Positions 56,050 to 64,000 of a stretch of DNA of 64,000 nt are shown here, in pieces. Both the position numbers and the translations under genes were made by a program. The DNA lies in contig JAQMRL010000001.1 in assembly GCA_035578175.1 (NCBI GenBank), forward strand, positions 370,071,720 to 370,135,719, given 5' to 3'. The DNA is from Catonia carolina. Lineage: Eukaryota > Arthropoda > Insecta > Hemiptera > Achilidae. The stretch's first letter is position 1; every line of letters begins with the position of its first letter. The notes beneath the pieces are model-generated. The model did not search any database and was not told where the DNA came from. It saw only the letters and a program-made list of their open reading frames with translations.

Positions 56050-56420
56050 GATCACTTTAGTCAGTTTTGGGTTGTCTTTACTTCCTTCTGGGTTTTCTTT
56101 AATTTCCGTTCTCAGTATTTTTTTCATTATTTCAGATCGTTTTTGTCTTTCCTCATCTGAATAAACCCTAGTCGGTAGGATTCTTGTTTTAACATGTAGC
56201 TCTTTATTTTTGTCGTTAATTATTTGCTTGTATTTTAAGGATTTTTCTTTTAGGTCCTTTAGCGTTAGTTCAAGTTCTGTTTAATCTATTTATTTTTTTA
56301 TTCACTAAATTTTTAAGTTTTTGGAGTTATACAGTTTCCACTATCTTTCTTGTTATTCTGTTTACTGGCATTCCGAGTATATCCAAAGAAAGAGATCCTC
56401 CTTTTTTCTTATCGCATCTG
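56050..56420 (-). pseudogene. Non-LTR RT C-terminal tail fragment
   Basis: The minus strand reads MPVNRITRKIVETV (then a stop and frame change), ELELTLKDLKEKSLKYKQII, RVYSDEERQKRSEIMKKIL, and stays open for about 100 codons to VIQCGHRSGKN. The RMP.NR(I/L)T.KI and YSDEERQKRSEIMK motifs match the tails at 10105-10420 and 46190-46462. Confidence 0.55.
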
Positions 56421-56589
56421 TGATGGGTTCTATTTTCTTGTAGAACTGCTCATCAGAATAATAATTTGGTATAATAGGATAAAAAATTTCTTTTTTTAGT
56501 TTATTTCAAACCACGTCATCTGCTTTAGTTATTAACGGCTATTATTGGTTACGATACAGAATCAGTGGGTGGTGTTAACAATAGTTAAT

Positions 56590-56700
56590 AGTTTAATAAT
56601 TTTTCACTTAGCCGGGAGTAAATCTGAGACCTTCCACATTGCAGTGGCAGCACAGTCTTGCGCCCTAATCACTGGACCACAGAGGCGGTCTAAAATGTAG
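56590..56700 (-). mobile_element. tRNA-derived SINE head
   Basis: The minus strand has A-box TGTGGTCCAGTGATTAGGGC and B-box-like AGGTCTCAGATTTACTCCCG at pol III spacing. Confidence 0.6.
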
Positions 56701-57811
56701 TTTATTTTTTTGTAATATTCTACTTTTAAAAAATAAAAAAGATGAAATGAGCTAAACACAACCAAAAAGTTTAAAGGTTTGTTGAAGGTTTTTCTTCAAT
56801 GAGTTAACTTTTCTTTGAGGTTGAAATAAGTTTACTTCAACATTAAAAAAGGCAAAATGTATCAGGGATCGTTATAAGACAAATCATTTATTTTTAAATA
56901 TTTTCGATAGTAAGCTGCTGAGAAGGAAATTAAAATGAAGGTCATGTAACCAAAACTTAGAAGATTTAATGAAAGACATGAAATTATTCAAAGGACGTAG
57001 ACGTGGAAATAATACTGATGAAACTTGTGGTTGCAGTGAATGATATTTATGACTTCCTAAATAAAAATTAAAGATTACTTACTTCAGTATTAATTTTACA
57101 GCTTAATTAAATTTCATTAGCTATACCGACAACAAAATGATGTTATAAAGTAAAGAATAAATTACTTTTAATTTATAGTAGACTAAGTGATTAAAATGCG
57201 TTTATTTTAGGTATGATCAAGGTATTTTATTAACATCATTTCACTCTTTAATTATTAAAAAGTGATTTTTTTAAATTATTTTTATGAATAAATCATAGAA
57301 CGCTAATTGAAATAAAATAAAATAATTTTAATACGAAAGTTAAGCTAATTAATGATTGGTTGGCCGCTTCTACAAAACCTTTAACCAACTTCAGAAAATT
57401 TGTTATTCATAATTAAAACAAACTAAACTCGAAAGCTTGTTTCGTAGTTCATGTTTTTGTATGTTTGTTTTAGTTTTGTTTAACGCAATATAAACTATGA
57501 GAATCAATAAGTAAACTATTGGACATTTGATTAAATTTTGTGGTAATAGTATTTTGGAGTTTATAATGCAGTTATGATACATATGAAGTAAGTTCACATT
57601 GGTGTGACCATGTATCGTGTATGGTATCTGTTACATCGACGTCGTAGCAAAGTTAAATAAATTTTTTGTTTTAAGTTAAATGTATTACTATACAATTAGT
57701 AAAGTTTCATTTATTTATGCTATAAAAACTATTTTAAAATGTAATTTAAATAGTACCATGCACATTAAAATAATTATTTTGTAAAATATTCTGTCAAAAT
57801 AAATTAAATAT
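56701..57811. other. No supported feature
   Basis: AT-rich, nothing recognised. Confidence 0.4.
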
Positions 57812-57859
57812 ATCTGGCGTGAAACACTCACACAACTTTCTCTTGCCAATGCAAATAAT
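57812..57859 (-). mobile_element. Family D terminal fragment (48 bp)
   Basis: The minus strand has TTTGCATTGGCAAGAGAAAG, then TTGTGTGAGTGTTTCACGCC and AGAT. It is the family's 3' end and hairpin only, well conserved. Confidence 0.8.
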
Positions 57860-57959
57860 ATTATTATTTAGAAACCCTAAAAATTTTACCACGTTATTAC
57901 GACTGGCGATATCTTTAGAACGTGAAAAGACAATATCCTGTGTTTTCAATCATCTATAT

Positions 57960-58756
57960 CAGTGGTTCCTAACCTTTTTTATCATCCGTACCCCTTGAAT
58001 AGACTTTTTACTATTAAGTACCCCCTTCTTGCCAACCCCCCTCCAACCATAATGAAAATATTCTTTTTGTTACTTTGAAAATGTTTATGAAAAGTTTACT
58101 CAATGGGATCCTTGAGCTTGTATTTCAGAGCTCAGCTGTTTAAAATCCGGTTCAAATGATGACAAGTACAGCCTCAAATCTGGAGAAGCTTCAAGCTTTT
58201 TCCAATGTTTAGTTTTCATGAATTCATCGGAAGAAAATGCTCTCTCGACAAGTACTGTGCTTGTAAAGGGTAACAAATACTTCAGGGCTTTATCCCTGAT
58301 ACTTTTATGTTCTGTTCCCACTCCTGGCCTTAATTCAGTGAGATTTGTATTTTTGAACTTGGACTGCACAGAAGAATCTGTTGAGATTTCTATTAGTGTT
58401 TTTTTTCTCTGATATTGACAAGTTCGTAGCTAGTTCAAAGTAATACTGATCAAAGGGATTAGAAATCCAGTTCTTTTCAAAATTTCGCTCCGGAAAATCT
58501 CTGAACGACATCTGAAGGCCTCTTAAGTGTGATATAATATTAAATATTATTTCTTTTGACAGCTTCAGATTGTTCTCAGCTAAGAAACTGTAAATTACGG
58601 TGAAAACTTCACACTGGTTCTTAATGATACAGAATTCCCAAAAGCAGTTATATTTTTAAATAACAATTTCCGCCATTTCTGATATTTTTTCGCGTACCCT
58701 GAACAGTTCTCTTCCGTACCCTTAGAGGTACGCGTACCATAGGTTGGGAACCACTG
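57960..58756 (-). mobile_element. hAT-type DNA transposon remnant
   Basis: Terminal inverted repeats CAGTGGTTCC(T/C)AACCT lie at 57960 and, inverted, at the end at 58756. The 8-bp target duplication is ATCTATAT (57952-57959) and ATCTACAT (58757-58764), with one mismatch. The 797-bp interior holds only the transposase C-terminus, so the copy is internally deleted. Confidence 0.85.
58100..58620 (-). pseudogene. hAT transposase C-terminal (dimerisation) region
   Basis: The minus strand reads LSKEIIFNIISHLRGLQMSF, FRDFPERNFEKNWISNPFDQ, YYFELATNLSISEKK, (A-run indel), then the open frame from 58369: GVGTEHKSIRDKALKYLLPF, TSTVLVERAFSSDEFMKTKH, ASPDLRLYLSSFEPDF. ALK.LLPF.(S/T)T...E.(A/G)FS...K.K...L......LR..LS is the hAT C-terminal dimerisation signature of ZBED5/SCAND3-like transposases. 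One frameshift lies in the 8-A run near 58400. The catalytic DDE region is missing. Confidence 0.75.
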
Positions 58757-58949
58757 ATCTACATCATCATTGAATCATCTCCCCACCGTGTTTGTTGACA
58801 ACATTTTTCTCTTCTTTCCAGCCAAAGCCTTCATTGATTACGTTGACAAAAATATTATGCACCGAATCACATTAACCTACCGTCGATATTTATTAAGATA
58901 ATTAAATTTTATTGTTTTCGAGTTCATTGATTTATTTTCTCTCCCTACT

Positions 58950-59045
58950 ACATAAATGTCAGGATTCCAGGTTCGTATCCCAGTCTGGTCTGGAATTTAC
59001 ATCACTTATTTTCATCTATCATCATTTACCGTCTGAATCAGTCTT
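58950..59045 (+). mobile_element. tRNA-derived SINE fragment
   Basis: B-box ATTCCAGGTTCGTATCCCAG followed by the body TCTGGAATTTACATCACTTA. The A-box region has decayed. Confidence 0.45.
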
Positions 59046-59154
59046 TATATTCATAATATTTGGATGTAAAAGAACTAATTAACTGCAACTCAATGATGTT
59101 GCAATTTCTTGAAGAAGCAACAAAAATAGCTGATTAGAACAAATTTGTTTTTTT

Positions 59155-60065
59155 ACTTTCTCTTGCCTATATGAATAATTAGGAAGGAAAGTATTGTTTC
59201 CATGTCGATTTTTGAAATCGAGTTTTCACCGGATCTACTCGTTTTCAGACCTCCTGAACCCAAAAACATGTTTTTAGCGATTGGTCTTTGTGCGTGTGAA
59301 CAAAATATCTCAAGAACGGAACATCGCACGAACTTGAAACTCGAAACTTAAGTTAGGTACCACTAGAGTACCCGACACGAACATTTTCATCAAAATCGGT
59401 CAACCAGAAGTAGTCATTTATTCGTGTCATTTTTCACTTTTCTCAAAAACAGCTCCTACGATTTTTTTTAAAAATCGCCTCATTTACTAAATTTTATATT
59501 CTACAAGATAGGGTAGGCGCCATGTCTGCTGAAATCTTGGGGAGGTTGTTTTCTCGTAATTTTTTTTTAAGATTGCGATTTTATATGAATTTTAGCACAA
59601 AAATGTATATAATAAAAGTTATAGAGAATTTAAAATCTTACAACTTTTACTTTAAACACTTTTTTAACGCTTAGTTAAGCGGTAAATAGCGATTTTCTAT
59701 TTTCTTCTCACGAAAACTTGTAAAAAATCGATTTTTTAAATATTTCAGCTTTAGTATGCATTTTACGACAAAAGTGTATATAATCAAATTTTATATGAAA
59801 TTAAAAGTTCTACAACTTTTATTAAGAACATTTTTCTCTTCAGAACCTAGTTTAGCGTGAAAGAGTGATTTCCGTATTTTTAAGCCTAACTGAGGTTGAT
59901 TTTCATTTTGCTTCATTCACTCATGATTAAAATTAGGTTATGTTTATTGAGGTTAGTTTTTTTGTTTATTTCTAATGTTTTATTGCTAATTATTCATTAT
60001 TGCATTATTTGTTGTTCATTATTTGCATTGACAAGAGAAAGTTGTGTGGGTGTTTCACACAACAT
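59155..60065 (+). mobile_element. Family D TIR element, long copy 4
   Basis: Starts ACTTTCTCTTGCC and ends GACAAGAGAAAGTTGTGTGG, then TTTCACACAACAT. Internal modules at about 59585-59720 and 59755-59885 repeat the CTTAGTTAAGCG / CCTAGTTTAGCG motif. Confidence 0.75.
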
Positions 60066-60929
60066 TTTAACTTTCGAAATCAAAAACAGTTTTATTTAAA
60101 ACTTAAACAACCATCAATTTTGGTCGTGGCTTTATACAGGTTTTACTTTTGTTATGAATTTGAAAACGGCCATCCATTGGAGTTCGTCTTTATCTAGTTA
60201 CCAGCTGTTCATCGTACTAAGTTGCTTATCCTACCTTTCTTAACTCAACAGATTAATATGACTTTCTACTGTCTTATTAGATGGTTGGGAAGTTAGAGAC
60301 ATTGAGTGAGTCAGTTAGTGAATTAGTCAGTCAGTAACGAGTTTCATATCTCACAGAGATAAATGTGGAAACTGTTGTGAATTAGGTAGTATTATAAGTC
60401 GTACAAAAAACTTTTAAATAAAAAAAGAAAAGTATTTCATGTAATTCATAGCTTACGAAATTCTTCTTTTTAAAATTTTACTCGTATAAATCACTTTATT
60501 TTTAAAAGAAAAAGGTCCTTCAATTTTTAGAAAATCCATTATATTGACACATAAATGACAGAATTTTAAATACAACTGACGAGACAATTTTATTTAAAAA
60601 GAATTGATTTTTTATTTTTCATCAAATCGCTCTGAATTTTTGATTGTATTGGCTATTCCCAAAAACCTTTTTTAGGAGATGTAAGAATAGTTTAATTTCT
60701 AAATTCTCATTTACCGTTACAGTAAATTTCGCGCCTAAAATATTTTATGCTACAAAATATATACACAGGTACAGTTAAATTTTACAAGCTCAAAAAAAGT
60801 TATTGGCTGACGATGCAGAAATTTAATCCGTTAAAATCTAAATAAATTTAATTTACTGCTTTTAATTTGATCTACAGATGATAACTTCTATAGAATTTTA
60901 CAATATAATAGTTTTGTGTAACGGAGTGT
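60066..60929. other. No supported feature
   Basis: AT-rich. Confidence 0.4.
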
Positions 60930-61305
60930 TAAATTAATTGCACTCGATCTGTTGCTTCCAGAGCTACAAAAAAATAGTTTTGTTTAATCACATAGACAGC
61001 CAATTATATGACTGAACTATTTATGAACAGAAGAGGTAGAGGTGTAAAAGACTTAGTCAGAGTTATCTCTTCTGAGAGTAATGAAATTCACTATACAGCC
61101 AGACCCTGTGGTGAATGAAGTGAAGGTGTCATTTGCAGGGTTGAAAGTGGGTGCTTTTCGGAGGGCCTGGTAAGCATTCGGGGTACTGATAAGCATACTT
61201 TTCCACTCAGTGAGGAAGGCAGTAGTAAATCACCTCACTCCTCGTTTTTACTTAGTAATACTTATAGAGGTTCAAACCAGCCTTTCGGCTGTTGACCTAA
61301 ACAGC
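60930..61305 (+). repeat. Family A short interspersed repeat
   Basis: Near full-length: GGAGTGTTAAATTAATTGCA, GAACAGAAGAGGTAGAGGTG, CAGCCAGACCCTGTGGTGAA, GAGGAAGGCAGTAGTAAATC, CACCTCACTCCTCG and CAGCCTTTCGGCTGTTGACC then TAAACAGCAACAG. A 12-16 bp insertion repeats GGCCTGGTAAGCATTCGGG near 61168. Confidence 0.8.
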
Positions 61306-62189
61306 AACAGTTTTTTGTAATGAATTTCGATTAGATTAATTCATTAGATGAACTGTAACTACAATCTTTAACAAACAATTCGTGTTTATTCTGGGTTAAA
61401 CAAACAGACAGGACTGTGTTAAAACAAATTAAAAAATTACATCCACGTGTAGACTACATGACGTGTTACTGATACCCATACTATGTGAAATTGAGGAGAC
61501 TTAACCCATTAAATAAGTAAATAAATATGATAGTTAATAGCTTAAATTTTTTTAACACAGATGGAATAAAATAATTAATAACATAAAAATAATACATTAC
61601 ATAACTGAATAGGTTCCCAATCTTACAGACAATGTTGTTTTTTTACATTTCCAATAAACAGTACAAGATAAAATTAATAAAAAAAGGTACGATAATAGAA
61701 TAAAAGTAAAATAATTTTATCCTATTGTGAAAATCTATTTTATTCGTAATTTCATCTTCTTCGAAATCACAACAACCCGGAAGCAATCCAACAAAAGCAC
61801 TAAGAAATTATTTCGTATAATTTGCTAGATATTTTCAATTATTCTTCTAATTTTATTCATAAGTATTGTACTGACGGAAAACTTATTGTCCTGCTTTATA
61901 AATGAACATAATAAATCCAAGTTATAGAATTTCAGCATTATAATTAGAAAAATCTAATAGTCGTTATATATCTAGAATAAAATCAAGAAAAATTGTATAG
62001 TATTTATTGCCCGTGTAAGAAGAGTGGATATAATTAAATTTGTTGATTACTTTTCCTAGTTTTACTCCGCTATTTATTTTTTCTATCTATTACTTTAACG
62101 CCGGTGTATTTAAATTTCTTTACCTGAGATTTGATGTACCTTATGTGAAATCACGAAATATGGAATTCCAATAATTGGAAAAATTTCAA
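61306..62189. other. No supported feature
   Basis: AT-rich, nothing recognised. Confidence 0.4.
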
Positions 62190-62560
62190 AATAATCTACT
62201 ACAGGAAAACGCTGGTGGGTAAAGCACGGACGAAGGTTATTTTTAAATTCAATTACACCCTAGTTTTACTGTATGGTTCAGAATTTTGGGCCCTGACTGC
62301 TTAGCATTTTTTGAGAATAGATATGAGATGAGATGGTTAAGACGTTTAGCGGGGTATCGTTTGCTAGACCATAAATGAAATTAAGAAAGTGGGCATTAAC
62401 GTTTTGTACCGGTTGTGACAGCAACTATTCAAAAATACAGGCAAAAGTATAGTCGTTTTTACGGATATCAGATGATCAAACTACCAAAAAAATGTTTACT
62501 TACAAGCCAACAGGATGTGATATTATTGGACGATTTCGAATAATCCTAACTTCTTCATCA
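62190..62560 (+). pseudogene. Non-LTR RT C-terminal fragment, degenerate
   Basis: Reads TLVLLYGSEFWALTA, then EMRWLRRLAGYRLLDHK across a frame change, then FYGYQMIKLPKK. This matches the usual LLYGSE.W..T......E.RFLRR..GY...D order. Several stops. It sits immediately upstream of a second RT fragment of another subfamily. Confidence 0.55.
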
Positions 62561-62659
62561 AATACCAGATTATTAAGTTTGAAGCTGAAACACGCCAGGA
62601 GGCATAATAAATATTGTTTATTATAATGACTTAAATGCACTCTTTCGAAGATTGTTTTA

Positions 62660-63230
62660 GAAAATATAGTATTAGATTAAGTGTCTCACTATAACTACCT
62701 GGGCTTCGATGTGAGCTTTGATAGAGACTTGGATGTCAAAAATAAAATAAATAAATTAAAAGCTATTTGTGGTACTGTTAACAGGACACTGGGTAACAGA
62801 GCTGGAACAGAGACAGTAGTGATGTTCTACAAGGTAATGGTAGCCCCAGTTCTTCTTTATGGAAGTGAGTCATGGGTTACCACGAAACACCGAGAAAGTA
62901 GGATCCAAGCAGCTGAAATGAGGTTTTTGGAAGGATGACAGGCTGCTCGAGGCTGGATCTAATACATAACGAGAACATTAAATCTGAGTTGGGTGTATTT
63001 AGCTTGAATGAAAAAGTGGAGGAGTACCGGAATCAATGGAGGCAATATTTGAAACGGATGCCAGAATAGAAAATACCTTTGAAAGTGACGGAATATATTC
63101 CAGTTGGAAGAAGGGAGGTGGTAAAACCTCGAAGAAGACGGCAGTAGTCGAGATATACGGGTTGGAATGTCTCGTGTTTATGTAGAAGTACAATTTGGTT
63201 AGTGAGTTCGGAACAGGCTTAAGCCTAACC
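62660..63230 (+). pseudogene. Non-LTR RT C-terminal fragment
   Basis: Reads YNYLGFDVSFDRDLDVKNKI, then TVNRTLGNRAGTETVVMFYK, VMVAPVLLYGSESWVTTKHR and IQAAEMRFLEG in the open frame 62681-62938. After a one-base shift it reads TGCSRLDLIHNENIKSELGV and EEYRNQWRQYLKRMPE, and after a further shift EYIPVGRREVVKPRRRRQ. This is a complete C-terminal order after the RT core. It has two frameshifts and no catalytic FADD box. Confidence 0.75.
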
Positions 63231-63249
63231 CTTGATAGTAAGAAAAAGA

Positions 63250-64000
63250 AGACGATAATGACTTTAACCTAATTGTCAGAATTAGTGTTCTTTGGGAAAC
63301 TACAAAAATACTACTTTTTGCTTAAAACCGGGTTTAATTATTTTAATTAAACTTTGCTCAGCTACGATAATTTTTAAGCTCTTTATGACGTCACGTGATA
63401 TCCCTGAGACAATTTTTAATATTCGGGGTGATATAAAGATGAAAATCCTATCTGGACCTGACTGGAAATCATCCCAGGGACCTATGACATAGAAGCTTCT
63501 ACGCCAATGGGCTAGTCATAAAATGTGTACCTTTGCTTTCGATCGAAAATTCGGGTTTTTTTTCAAATATTACTATCATTAAGTACATTTTTGAGCAAAT
63601 GTGACGGTAATGATCATTAAAATCAATTATACTGTTTGTTATTTATCAATTAATCTGACTGTTTATAAGTAAGAAATAAAAAACCATACATGTAGGCTAA
63701 TTTGACCAAGTTGATACTGTCAGAGATTCTAGACAACAATACAACTGCTCCCGGCATTAACTGACAACGCAATCGGTTGTAAAATCATGGCATGTTATGG
63801 AATATGACCGTGTATCTACACAACATGAGAACGCAACGTAGTTACACGGTGTTACCTTCGGCATTCAGTGCGTTAAATTAGATTATTTTTCTCTAAAAAT
63901 TACTGAAAAATGTATGATATGATTTATTATTTTATTTTTAACTACGCATGTGATAATAATCTGATAAATTTCAGCATGTGTACCATGTACTAGAAGTATT
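63250..64000. other. No supported feature
   Basis: A 66-codon open frame (63292-63492) has no motif. The rest is AT-rich to the window edge. Confidence 0.4.

Overview
The window reads as AT-rich, intron- and repeat-dominated DNA from an insect nuclear genome. The evidence for an insect is one receptor exon that reads like the tachykinin receptor TkR99D type, plus jockey-type and RTE-like non-LTR retrotransposons, a mariner-type transposon, a hAT transposon, a pogo/Tigger-like element and tRNA-derived SINEs. A hemipteran or related insect is my guess from the style of the repeats; I cannot establish the order or species. There are no operons, no rRNA and no convincing functional tRNA gene.

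Host gene content is very small. The only exon I would defend is 9390-9605 (+), coding the end of TM3 through TM4 and the second extracellular loop of a peptide GPCR. It has clean splice sites, and I could not find its partner exons, so most of the window may be its introns. A second possible host feature is a dense CRE/CCAAT/TATA block at 11690-12000 (+). It lies between two roughly 885-bp direct repeats (10462-11344 and 12318-13204) and looks like a promoter with no identified gene.

Mobile elements make up most of the rest. 15150-18130 (-) is a 5'-truncated jockey-type element with a long open reading frame and a 13-bp target duplication. 41108-43277 (-) is a second, shorter jockey. 50150-51496 is an end-to-end mariner-type element whose transposase has a single in-frame stop. 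57960-58756 is a hAT remnant with terminal repeats and an 8-bp target duplication (7 of 8 matching). 25331-26574 is a pogo/Tigger-like element carrying a nested short repeat. 19897-22048 is a foldback/TIR element with a solo LTR inside it. Numerous 3'-terminal reverse transcriptase fragments are scattered on both strands.

Two GC-rich elements (21360-21996 and 48071-48661, both -) are best explained as solo LTRs. They run TGT...ACA, have 4-bp target duplications (GTAT and CTGC) and carry an internal TATA box. One copy has a perfect histone-type 3' stem-loop near its end, which is the most unusual signal in the window.

Three interspersed families recur and are described under working names. 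Family A is a roughly 390-bp short repeat with nine copies, eight of them on the + strand. Family D is a roughly 0.95-kb TIR element with four long copies, one internally deleted copy and one solo end. Families B and C and several single copies are tRNA-derived SINEs. Tandem arrays occur at 7460-7795, 29040-29900 and 43801-44204. The remaining intervals are AT-rich DNA with no supported feature. All similarity statements are by eye and from family knowledge; no alignment or database search was run.
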